NCBI RefSeq assembly: GCF_000165425.1
Contig: NW_001799067.1
Coordinates: 68,867-132,866 of the forward strand
DNA: 64,000 nt
Source: Paramecium tetraurelia
Lineage: Eukaryota > Ciliophora > Oligohymenophorea > Peniculida > Parameciidae
Reading direction: 5' to 3'
Below the pieces are notes generated by a model. It saw only the letters and a list, made by a program, of their open reading frames with translations, did no database searches and was not told the DNA's origin. Position 1 is the stretch's first letter; each line of letters begins with the position of its first letter. The translations under genes and the position numbers were made by a program. Of the stretch, positions 36,479 through 47,030 are shown one piece after another.

Positions 36479-37249
36479 TCACATCAGTTTCTTAAATTAT
36501 TTCTCTTTTTTTGCATCTTATTTAGCTTGCAAAATTCTTTGTTTTTTCTACTCAATCTTTTCATAAACATTTGGATTGCCAATCTCCTTTTTTATAGACT
36601 CTGTCATTTATTAAAAGGTGTATTTATAGAAGAATAGCAAATTATCATAATTCTTATCTATGTTCATGGCCTTACTATATTCTTGGTAGCAGTAATATAT
36701 AGCCTCTATTGTAGCTAAGCATTTCAAACTATGATGCTAGTATCTCCAAAAATATGTTTGATAATCTTCTAGTTTGAGGAACTTTTGATTTGGATATTTT
36801 TTTGAAATTGTTTCTAAAATTGCTCCTGTTTGATGCCATGTACAATCTATGGCCACAAGTTTTTTAATGCCTTAAATTTCCTCTTAAGAGAGTTCTTTTA
36901 TATATTTGGCATTTTAGTGAGGATAAAGAATATATGTATGCTCATCAAATTCAAATTCACCAGGGAAATCTTTTACTTCTACTTAATCACTCAAAAATTT
37001 TGCAGGTATAGCTGAACTCTTTTAATGCTTTTCTTTGTTATGGTGTAGAATAAATAGATTTACAGGCAACTCAACTTTTGGAATTAGTTCTTTATTTACC
37101 AGCAACTCACCACATTTTAAACAATACACCTTATGAAGCAAATTACATTTTGGACATCTTACTTTCTCAGCCTAAAGATCAATCTTAGGGAATTAAGAGA
37201 AAAATTCATTGGCTCTATTAAATTATTCCTAACTAGAAGTCGAACACAT
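36479..37249 (-). CDS. DTW-domain tRNA-uridine aminocarboxypropyltransferase (DTWD1-like)
   Basis: Intronless frame of 257 codons (256 aa), ATG 37247-37249 to TGA 36479-36481. An N-terminal zinc-knuckle-like CPKCNLLHKVYCLKCGE precedes LPVNLFILHHNKEKH. The catalytic block contains the DxTW-type motif (VAIDCTWHQTGAI), then FLKLEDYQTYFWRYQHHSL and LATIEAIYYCYQEY, the order seen in the DTWD1/TapT family. These enzymes transfer the aminocarboxypropyl group of S-adenosylmethionine to uridine in the tRNA D- or variable loop (acp3U). The lysine-rich C-terminal tail (KIEQKKQRILQAKQDAKKEK) may aid RNA binding. Length is close to the family's usual size. Confidence 0.75.
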
Positions 37250-37414
37250 AATTTTACTTGTCTATCTTTTCAGATTCTTTGAAATTCTATCTATCAATAT
37301 ACTTATCACGAATATGCATAAATAACAATAATTTATCAAATTAATTAGAAAATAATCAAATAATATGAATTGCTTTCTGAATTTCCTTCTAAGTAGTTTA
37401 GTATGAAATTAGAT

Positions 37415-37935
37415 TCAAATATTCTTTAAAGTATAAATTTATAACTATCTGATTAAAATCTTTACAAATTTAATAAATTACATTTGTATCTATATTTGCA
37501 TAAAAGTGATTCTAATGATATCTAATGATAAACTAAATTTTCTGTGTTTAATTAATGAGACATTTATTTTAATACTGGTTATTCCCATCACAGAAGTGAG
37601 ATAATCTTAATCTTAGCTTTCTTTGCAAAATCCAAAAATAAAATATATTCTACTTTATCAAGGCTTATATGTAATAATTCAAAAGAGAAAATACCTTTTA
37701 ACAATTTTACAATTATGCCTTATTAAACTTAAAGATACCTCATATAGAGCACCACAATTTGAAAAACTCTATCAGTTTATGGACTATGCCAAAATATTTA
37801 TAAATCTCCACTTTGCAATTCTTCTTTGGATAATTAACCATCAATTGTCCTTCTTTTTATTCAATAATGATTCCATCAATTTAACTTATATTTGAACCTT
37901 TGAGAAGCGAAATAGTTATAAATAAAGGGTCTCAT
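37415..37935 (-). pseudogene. Possible EF-hand/CDPK-type relic
   Basis: The gap between the DTWD1-like and CHY zinc-finger genes holds fragments in different minus-strand frames that recall a CDPK C-terminal region: NYFASQR (near 37905-37925), then after an in-frame TGA, DGQLSKEELQSG (near 37812-37850) like an EF-hand loop and helix, with alternative frames reading KYFGIVHKLIEFFKLW nearby. No single frame with normal introns links them. I interpret this as a decayed duplicate of an EF-hand kinase, possibly related to the intact CDPK 1.2 kb away. Chance resemblance cannot be excluded because the EF-hand match is short. Confidence 0.35.
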
Positions 37936-38063
37936 TTGAATTTATATCTCCATTTATTCATTAATCATTTTGTAATAATATGTCGGAAATAAAAGAAGAT
38001 AGATTATATGGAAGGATATACTATTTAACTTGATTGTTCTGAATATAGATTACAAAATTTATA

Positions 38064-39574
38064 TCACTTTTAACACTTCAGACAATTAATGGCCTAATTA
38101 GTTGGGTACATAACCAGATAAATTTCAAGACATTTCATGCAATATCTATAACTGGGAACTTATATCCGAGGAGGGTGAGCCACAAATCCATGACATTGTG
38201 AACAAGGATACGCCTTATTGCAGCATGAAAAAATAGGTATTGTATTGCACTTAGTCCTATGTTGACAATCTTCTGTGTATAACTTATAAGGAAAGGTTTT
38301 AAGAAGTTTATCTCTTTCACTCTATCTCTCAGAATTCTTTTAAGCTTCTTTTTATTTGAGAATCTATTCTTGCACTTGTTTTTGTCTTTCTTTCTCTTTT
38401 TTAACCTCCTCCTCCTTCTTTCTCTATTCTATTTGCTATTGGATTCTAATTTCTTCTTGTTTTTTCTCCTCTACTTTCCTTTCTTCTTCCTTAAGCATCT
38501 CTAATTATTAATGGAAGGGTTAACTCAATTCATTCACTTTCAATTGCTTTTATTAGAAAAATTGCATCTTATATTCAGCGAACTCTTTGCTCTATGGATC
38601 TAAAAACATCACCTTATTGTAATCATTAAGTTGTTGAGTTATATCTGTTTCTAATTAAATTTTATAATCATTCCAAATATGTTCAACTAAGGCTATTTTT
38701 TAACTTAAATAATTATTCGTCTCTTATTTTATATATTCCAACTCTTTAAAATGTTTACCTTAAATAAATTCTAAGCTCTCCTTCAATTCATCCTGTGTCA
38801 TATCAAAAATGAGTTTAGAACTCAGAACCTCCACTCTGTATAAAATCTCCTTTTATAATGGCTTCCATGCCAATTATTCCTAAATTGATTGCAAAATATT
38901 CTTTTCTATTTATTTCAACCGATCCATTATTTAATCTCTTAGTTATTCAAAAAATAAGCTTACTTAAGCTGTCTTATCTGGTACTTGCAAGATTGTGTCG
39001 CTTAGATTTTTAAACTAAAACATCATTTTTAGTAAATACTTGCTTTTTTCTATCATCAAATATCTTACAAAAGGTTTAAACTTCCATTACTTGTTAGGAA
39101 TGATCATTATGAGATTCTACCAAACAGTATGAGCATCCCAATCTGTTGTCCGCCTTACAATCTCCATATTAACAAATGTAGAGCATCTTATTTTTTTCAT
39201 GATTCTTTTTCGGACATACTGCCTCCATATTCATTCCAAGAACTTTGATTACAGAGCGTTCATGCATGTTTTGCAATTACTGTTTTGATATTATTTGTGA
39301 AGGTCTTTTCTACATATTTCTACCAGGAGATGTTACTGATTGTGTCACTTTAGAACTACTACTATAATATTTTGGTTTACCTTATAGATGGAGTCTGTCC
39401 TTAATGGCCAGTTGAGCTACGAAAAGATTATTGAGTTTTTAAGAGTTCTTAATTTACTTGGCTTTGAGTAAGCATATCCTCAGGTTTTGGATTTCCGCTG
39501 GGACTAGTGGGTGATTTGTTGGATCTCCTTGCCGAGGGCTCTGTTTTTGAATACTTGGCTGATTGCTTTTTCAT
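38064..39574 (-). CDS. B-box-like / coiled-coil / CHY zinc-finger protein
   Basis: Start ATG 39572-39574 (MKKQSAKYSKTEPSARR); stop TGA 38064-38066. A basic Ser/Pro-rich disordered N-terminus of roughly 130 residues is followed by a B-box-like zinc site (VCPKKNHEKNKML, then CKADNRLGCSYC and ESHNDH). A long coiled coil follows (38.4-39.0 kb, e.g. stretches of EEEKxxEQ type). The C-terminus is a CHY-like zinc finger: CQHRTKCNTIPIFSCCNKAY then CSQCHGF and a final CMKCLE...CLKC pair. CHY fingers occur in RCHY1/Hot13-type proteins that handle zinc, redox or ubiquitin. A related finger-plus-coil gene, without the CHY end, lies at 49.7-51.7 kb. Confidence 0.65.
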
Positions 39575-40191
39575 ATATATTTTAATTTTTTGATTCAACC
39601 AACATTATTACTCATTTCTTCTTATAGTATTGCAGATCTTATCTAGGATTTACACACATAAAGAAGAAAGAATAATTCAATTAAAGTAAAACAACATCAA
39701 CTCAACAGACCTAACAATACATTCAAAGAGAAAGTGGCATATAACTTTTATTAGTTTAATTATTCATAACAGAAAGCATGTAACCAGAACTAAATATTTT
39801 TTTGAGAATAATGTACTGAAATATGATTTATCCCTAAGAATAATAAAATAATCTAGAATAAATTTATTTTCTTTAATTCAATTTGGGCAATCTTTTCTTG
39901 TTTTAATTAGAACTTTTTAAAAAAACCAAAAATTGTGTATTTATGATTTATTATTTGAAGTAAATGTACTCTCACAATTAGAAATTACTTGACTTTGTAT
40001 GAAACATCTTAATAAATTGATCTATTATTCTTTTTGATAATATTTTTATTTCTATTGTAAAATCATTCTTATTTCAATATAGATCGATGAATTTTTGTTG
40101 TCTTTTTTAGTTAATAATGGTTAAGGATTATAAGAGTCTTAATTAATGTTATTCTATGCATATAAAATCTGATCTAATTAAATAAATAAAA
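39575..40191. other. Divergent intergenic region
   Basis: About 620 bases between two divergently transcribed genes, large for this genome. AT-rich; presumed to hold both promoters. I found no coding frame, repeat or RNA structure. Confidence 0.5.
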
Positions 40192-41170
40192 ATGAAGACA
40201 TCTCCTCTATCATTCTAAAGGGAAAATGACGAAACTGTTTGGCATACTCGCAAATTACGTTAAGAGACTGAGAAGGATATCTTATTAATGAAAAATAGAC
40301 TCAAATTATTAAAGAGAGGTGATGCACAGTTATCTAAGAGAATTGATGAAACTAAGAAGAAAACCAAATCTATGATAGAACTGAAAATGAATCATCATGC
40401 ATAAATTGAATAAGTAACTAACCTTATTTATTCAAACTCATTAGAAAAAACTAAGTCAGAAGAATGATGAAGAAATATTGAAGGATAAATAGAAATTAAA
40501 TTATAGCCTCAAAAAATAACAAGAAGAACAACTAGAAATGATCAAGAAGGCTATGGAACAAATCAAATTGGATGAATATAAAAGAATTAAGTATTCTTAC
40601 AATTTATCATCTAATCTAGAGAAATATCCATTAAAAACTCTGAAGCCATTAATAAATAGAAAGAAGAGTTTCTTAAAAAAAACAAAGAGAAAAGAGAACA
40701 TATAAAGGAAATTATGTCCCAATCAAAAACCAATATATCGCTTTATTGGAATGAAAAATTGTCCCACATCCAAAAGGAAAACGAAAAGTAAGCATTATTG
40801 ACAATTTTTCATTAGAGCTAAATTGGAGAACAAAAGGGCTTGCGAATACAATAAGGTTTAATAAGAAAAAATGGAGATGGAAGAGTCATACATGATGCAA
40901 AAATTAATGAGATCACAAGAGGTTTAAAAGAAATTAGTAGCAAGATTAGAAAAAGCAAAAAACTTGCCTCATGACGAATTCAATCACATGATCAAAGAAG
41001 AAGAAGATCATTCGCATCATCATCATAAAACTAATAAAAGTGCAGAAGCACCTCGTTGGTTACCTACTCCAGAAAAGGATCTTGTTGTGTCTCAAAACTT
41101 AGATTCAGAACCTTAGCAAGATTCTGATTAATAAAAAAAAGATGATAATCATGAAGATTAGTAAGAATGA
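40192..41170 (+). CDS. Hypothetical coiled-coil protein with His-rich C-terminus
   Basis: ATG 40192-40194 (MKTSPLSFQREND) to TGA 41168-41170, with introns including 40414-40444 (31 nt) and one near 40591-40619. The body is almost entirely charged helix (ETEKDILLMKNRLKLLKRG; QQEEQLEMIKKAMEQIKLDE; EEFLKKNKEKREHIKE), predicting an extended coiled coil. The C-terminal part carries HSHHHHKTNK, then PRWLPTPEKDL and an acidic Asp/Gln tail. No signal peptide or transmembrane helix. The pattern fits ciliary or cytoskeletal accessory proteins, but no specific family was recognised. Confidence 0.65.
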
Positions 41171-41265
41171 TCTGTTATCATGATAAATTAAAATTTTATA
41201 AGACTTGATTATTAAGCACAATAATAAAATTAATAATTTATTCTAATATACCTCTTCATATTAAT

Positions 41266-42943
41266 TCACAATATAAACTATTCTTAAATGTATTATTTCA
41301 ATGTTTGAATCAATGAATTATCATTGATATTATCTATGATTAGCGTTTGATTCTTTGTGATCATGAGCATCTCAAATTCATCATAAATTAATGAGTTTAG
41401 GCTGTATAAAATTATTAAATTATCGTTTCTGAATTTAGACAATATAGAAAAAAGCTTGAAGCTTTTATAACAGTAAGGGATTAACCTTATTAATAAGATA
41501 TTTTATTATTGTGGTTTTTATAAAATAAGATCTAGTATTGCGATACTATGTAACTTATTTTAGATTTCTGCTTATACTTTCTATTAACTTAAAGTTAAGA
41601 ATGGTATTTATTATAAATATGGGTTTAAAGTTAATAGCTAAGATTGGAACTCATTTCTTATGTATTGTTACATCCATTGAGATACTTAGTAATAATTCCA
41701 CTCTTTGTTAAAGATGTTGAATTTGAACTGATTAAATTCTAAATAAACAAGGAAAGGCCCATCTTTAATGTTTTTATACAAAAACCGTTATAGCAGTGTT
41801 TTAGCCATGAAGATTGGTTCAGTAATGATGAATACAACATTTCTATTTTAGTTTGATTATCTATAAATATCAGATTGCTTTTAGATGATTAGTTTGTTTT
41901 CTTTAAATTGATAAAGATTAAAAGAAATGTAGAGAAATGCCCTTTAGTTTTGATTTTATTTTAGATATGCAATATGTTTCATTGTAAAGTATTATTGTTA
42001 ATAAGGTTTCGAGTATTTTTCTAGGAAGGGTTTAATTTAGTCTAAACTTAAAATAAGCAAATGATAATCATAATTATCTTATTTCCTTCTGATGATGAGG
42101 TAGTCCTATTGGATTGAATAGTTTTAAATAAAGAATTCTTAATATATCTTATGATTATGAGGGTTTGCATAGTAAAACATATATAAAGGGTATTCATAAG
42201 CCAGTTGAAGAAGGTAATTATAGTATGATTAGTTGAGTCCATAGAAAAAGAGTAAATTCTCTTAAATTAAGTTGAGTTAATTGACAGGCATATTGAGGAT
42301 TGGTAATTATTGATGGAAATAAATGGTAAGCCAATATTTGATATCTAATTCAAATACATCCCATTGATATTAAATAATTGAGTTAGAATTATTAAGTAAA
42401 ATGGCTGATTATTCTTCTGATGGGATGTTGAGGATAGATAGGTTGAATTCATTGGCTAATTTAATAAAAGTGTATCTGTATTGAGCACAAAATGGTGGAT
42501 AGTAGATGATAATTTATTCCTGTTGAGAATAATGTATTAAAAATAACAATATAATAAACATATAAATATTAATTGGATTGGTCACTCTTGCTTTTCATTG
42601 AGTTGTATTTTGTCTTCTACGTTCAGTTATTTTTTCTAATATATTGTTGCTAGTGATATGTCCAGGATAGCAATGTCAGCTGCAACATTTTATAATGCTT
42701 GACTTAATTCTATAATTTCAAAGTCATCTAAATTTTGAATGTGCTAAAATAGCGATAAATTAGAGAATAAAGTCAAGCATAATCGATATATGAGATTCCA
42801 AACAAAATGGAAAATGCTATTACATTAAAGATAATAATCCAAGATGTATTAACGATAGTTTGATACCCAGTCATATAGGCAACAACATTTAAGATGGATA
42901 TGATATTGGTATCATTACGATGAATTTGACATATAAACTACAT
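41266..42943 (-). CDS. Unknown membrane protein
   Basis: Start ATG 42941-42943 (MQFICQIHRNDTN); stop TGA 41266-41268. The N-terminal half carries several hydrophobic helices (IISILNVVAYMTGY; TSWIIIFNVIAFSILFGI; INIYMFIILLFLIHY; FFNWLMNTLYICF). A 25-nt intron near 42265-42290 joins the exons ending LPILNMP and beginning RIYSFSMDS. The C-terminal ~330 residues form one long open frame of soluble character (VVFIITEPIFMAKTLLQ; GPFLVYLEFNQFKFNIF; LNSLIYDEFEMLMITK). The layout of N-terminal membrane bundle plus C-terminal cytosolic domain is like the histidine-kinase relatives in this window, but no kinase motif is visible. It shares a 73-nt divergent spacer with SDHA. Confidence 0.6.
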
Positions 42944-43016
42944 AGCTAATTATAGGCATGAGTAGGAATTTATTTATCATAATTAATAATATCTTTATTT
43001 ATTTATTTTTAATCCA

Positions 43017-45084
43017 ATGTTCAGAATTACAACTTAGGCCTTGTACAATCAATAAGCCAGAAAATTAGTTAATCGATTCTGTGTGGTGTCAAAAAATAAA
43101 CCAGAAGCTGGTCCTTCTTAAGTAATATGGATGCATAATGTTGATAGGGACATTTGACAGACAAATATACAGTGATAGATCACACATATGATGCAGTTGT
43201 TGTAGGAGCAGGTGGTGCAGGTTTAAGAGCAGCATTTGGTTTGGTTGAGCTTGGGTTCAAGACTGCTTGCATTTCAAAGTTGTTTCCCACTAGATCTCAT
43301 ACAGTGGCTGCTCAAGGAGGTATTAATGCAGCATTGGGAAACATGACAGAAGATGATTGGAGATGGTACTGATTGAGTTATATCTAGGCATGCATACGAT
43401 ACAATAAAGGGATCAGATTGGTTGGGAGACCAAGATGCCATTACTTATATGTGTAAGGAGGCTCCAAAGGCAGTTTACGAATTGGAAAGTTATGGTTTGC
43501 CATTTTCAAGAACTCCAGAGGGCAAGATTTATTAAAGAGCATTTGGAGGACAGAGTTTGAAATTCGGAACAGGAGGACAAGCTTATAGATGTTGTGCAGT
43601 AGCAGATAGAACAGGACATGCTATGTTACACACTTTGTTTGGAAGAGCCTTGGGATATGACTGTATTTTCTTTGTTGAGTATTTCGCTCTTGATTTGATG
43701 ATGGATGATCAAGGGTAATAGAGTGTTGTTGATAATTAATCATAGAGCTTGCAGAGGAGTTGTTTGTATGTCGATGGCAGATGGATCGATCCATAGGATT
43801 AGAGCAGGATACACAGTTAATAGCAACAGGTGGATATGGGAGAGCATTTCAATCATGTACATCTGCCCATACCTGCACAGGTGATGGAGGAGGCATGACA
43901 ATTAGAGCAGGTTTACCAATGGAGGATTTGGAGTTTGTCTAATTTCATCCTACAGGTATTTATGGTTCTGGATGTTTGATGACTGAGGGTTGCAGAGGAG
44001 AAGGTGGTATCCTCAGAAACTCATTGGGTGAAAGATTCATGGAAAGATATGCTCCTACAGCAAAGGATTTAGCCAGTAGAGACGTTGTTTCTAGAGCTAT
44101 GACTAAGGAAATTTTGGAAGGAAGAGGGTAGTTATTATTGTCATTTATAGAGTTGGACCAGAGAAGGATCACATCTACTTGCATCTCAATCATTTACCTC
44201 CTGAACTCTTGCATGAAAGATTACCAGGAATCAGTGAAGCTGCTAAAATATTTGCTGGTGTTGATGTTACCAAAGAACCTGCACCAGTCTTACCCACAGT
44301 TCATTATAATATGGGTGGTGTACCAACCAATTTCAAAACTGAAGTCCTTAATTAAGTTGGTGGCAAAGATCAAGTTGTTCCTGGACTTTTAGCAGCTGGT
44401 GAAGCAGCTTGTGCATCAGTCCATGGTGCCAATAGATTGGGAGCCAATTCCTTATTAGATATTGTCGTTTTTGGAAGACAAGCTGCTAATCTTGTTGGTG
44501 AAAAGTGGAAACCTGGATAGAAACAGCCAGATTTACCCAAAAATGCTGGAGAAGCTGCAATAGCTAGAATTGACAGATTAAGATATCATGAGGGATCTTA
44601 GACTGTTGCTCAAGTCAGAAAAGACCTCCAAAGAACTATGTAAAAACATGCTGCTGTCTTCAGAATTGAAAAGACATTGTAAGAGGGTGTTGAAAAAGTT
44701 AAAGAAATCTATTCAAGAAAAGATGATATCAGAATCAAAGATAAAGGACTTGTATGGAACTCTGATTTGGTCGAGGGATTAGAATTAGACAACTTACTAT
44801 GTATTTCTATATTTAAATATTATTTCAGTGCAAGGTAAAATGACCATCGAAGGAGCTCTAAATAGAAAGGAATCCAGAGGAGCACATGCTCGTGATGACT
44901 TCCCAGATAGAGATGACAAGAACTGGATGAAACATACATTGGCCAGAATCAAAGACACCAAGAACGGTGATATTGAACTAACTTATAGAGATGTATTAAT
45001 TAATACTATATTTTATAGGTTATCACTAAGACCTAAGATCCAAAAGAATTTGATACCGTTCCTCCAAAAAAGAGAGTGTATTGA
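43017..45084 (+). CDS. SDHA: Succinate dehydrogenase flavoprotein subunit, with one-base frameshift
   Basis: Mitochondrial complex II subunit that oxidises succinate using covalently bound FAD. The N-terminus (MFRITTQALYNQQARKL) looks like a presequence. Motifs: dinucleotide fold [16 protein letters not shown]-His site [60 protein letters not shown], and C-terminal [18 protein letters not shown]. Introns: 43122-43147, 43366-43387, 43715-43745, 44128-44150, 44801-44828, 44993-45018. With these removed the coding length is 1,912 nt, one more than a multiple of three. The break lies at about 43811-43822, between [12 protein letters not shown] and IATGGYGR, where a single extra base disrupts an otherwise perfect protein of about 636 aa. 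Sequencing error, assembly error or a decaying duplicate are all possible. Confidence 0.93.
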
Positions 45085-45349
45085 ATAAATATTAATAATA
45101 ATAAATAAAATATCATTTAAAATTAATCTGATTTCTTCTTCAATCAAATTCATTTCAAGATTAATTGTTCCTTTAATTACGAATCTTTTTCTTCAATAGC
45201 TAAATCTATAGTTTGTAACTAACATATCAATCAAAGAAAAATGTTTAATAATAAAGAATTAGAAATTATATTAATATTTCATGATTGCATGAGCCTCTTT
45301 ATTTACTATCTAATTTCTAAATAGTCAGAGATTTTAAGTTCCTTTAATG

Positions 45350-46912
45350 TCATAAACTATTAATTTTTAAATTCTTATGCAAATTCTTCATCTCTAATTC
45401 TTTCAAATAATACTTATCAATGATGCCAAAATAATAATGTAATTACTAAAAAGCGAGATCTCAGTTTATTATTATTTGTTAATCTTATTAGATAAATTGG
45501 TTGCATCAATATTTTAAGCAAGTATATGATTAAATTCGATGATTGAGTTTCTAATTATCTTTTTAATGGTCTTCCACTTCAATCCAAATAAAATTAATAG
45601 AACTCTAAATTATATTTCTAATATTCTATTATTAATGATTTATTGGTTTTAATCGATTGATTAGATTCTAAACAAGTCTTTGTAAATTAGTTATTTTTTT
45701 AATAAAAATTTGCAATGAATTTGCTATATAATATGCATTTTCTTTGCAAAATAGTTACCAATCTTTAATTTTTAAACTTATTGTCATTTTCAATCAATTA
45801 CTTGTAAATTGTATCCTTGATATTTTAGAGATGCCTTGAAAAAAAAATCCTGCGTTTCTCAATTAATAAAGGACTGATCAATCTGATTTCTTTTAATTTA
45901 GATATAATATTATTTAGAAACAAACACAATAAAAGCTAGCTGTAGAGTATCAAGAAATTTCATCAAAAAAAGCTTAATTTTTTAGTTTTTCCCTTATTAT
46001 TAATAGTAGTTATTTAATTATTTTTTGAATTCAAGTGCTTTTTAAGTATTGCATAAACTTGAGGATTTTTGCAATTCACATAAAATAGTTTTTTATTATA
46101 ACTATTTTATGTCCATGGTTCTGAGCAGTTTGGATTTCAGATTTATTATTTATTCAGTACTTCGAGTATGCATAGGCCTTTCAAATCTTTCTGCTTTTTT
46201 ATACTTTCTTTACCAGAGGATGTCTTTATAGTTTTGCAATTCCTAATCTTAAATATTGTTCAACGATGAACCATTATTTGATAAAATCCTTTGCAGTTTC
46301 AGATACTTTAGGGACATCTGGAAATGAGATAAGTTAATTGAGAATCTTAAAAATCAATTCTTATTGAGCCTATGCTTACCAGGGCGGGTATCCAAAGAGA
46401 ATTTCATAAAAGAAGACACCGAGACTCCAAATATCACTTTTGGCGTTATATTATGATTTGATTATAGTTTATGGACTCATGTAAAGAGGAGTGCTAACAT
46501 TCATCTCATTTTATAACTGATATAAGGGTTTTGCAATCAGAAATCAGCAATCTTAATACAATCATCATTGATTATTATGTTTTATGGTTTCAAGTCTCTG
46601 TGTATGATATCTCATATGATAATTTAGAATACTTTGTTAAGTCATTACATACATACCATCAATGATTTATCTAACGATAGCTACTGAATGGTCTTAACTC
46701 AAATATCCAAATTGTTTCTATTTCTAAGCTAGATCTCCTTGTCTACAGTATTGAGTGATAATATATATATTGTTTTAAGTTGTGAAATGCTCATAAAAAT
46801 TTAAAAGTATTTAGACCCTATAGATTGATTTTATTTTAATCGCTACCTTCTCCTTTGTTATTGTTTTTAGGCCTTTACCAATAATATCGCAAATACTAAA
46901 CTAATAATTCAT
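45350..46912 (-). pseudogene. Broken Ser/Thr protein kinase (ULK-like) pseudogene
   Basis: Kinase landmarks occur in order but in different frames. First frame from ATG 46910-46912: IIGKG with no following glycine-x-valine, VAIKIKSI, a short deletion, FYEHF and YCRQGDLAQK. The next frame gives IIHRDLKPQN and IADF, followed by TGA where the DFG glycine codon should be. A third frame gives STPLYMSPQTI, SDIWSLGVFFYEILFGYPPW and RHPLVKK. At least three lesions in 700 nt cannot be explained by introns of this genome. A degraded C-terminal region continues to about 45350, again switching frame (NSIIEFNHILAQN; DKYYLKELEMKN). STPLYMSPQ plus the short YCxxGDL hinge suggest an ULK/Atg1-like group. Intact paralogues are expected elsewhere in the genome. 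Confidence 0.7.
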
Positions 46913-47030
46913 AATTATTCTGGTCTGAAAACTCATATATTTTAGTTTGATTAATTAATTAAGTTAATTTGTTTAATATATAAATCCTAAGTCAAGTGAT
47001 TAATCTGGTTATTCCTAATATTATAAATTT

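Noticed and set aside
37623-37895. Plus-strand 90-aa open frame
   Set aside because: Composition is not protein-like and the opposite strand carries the EF-hand-like relic.
46049-46231. Plus-strand 60-aa hydrophobic open frame
   Set aside because: Antisense to the kinase pseudogene tail; no supporting feature.
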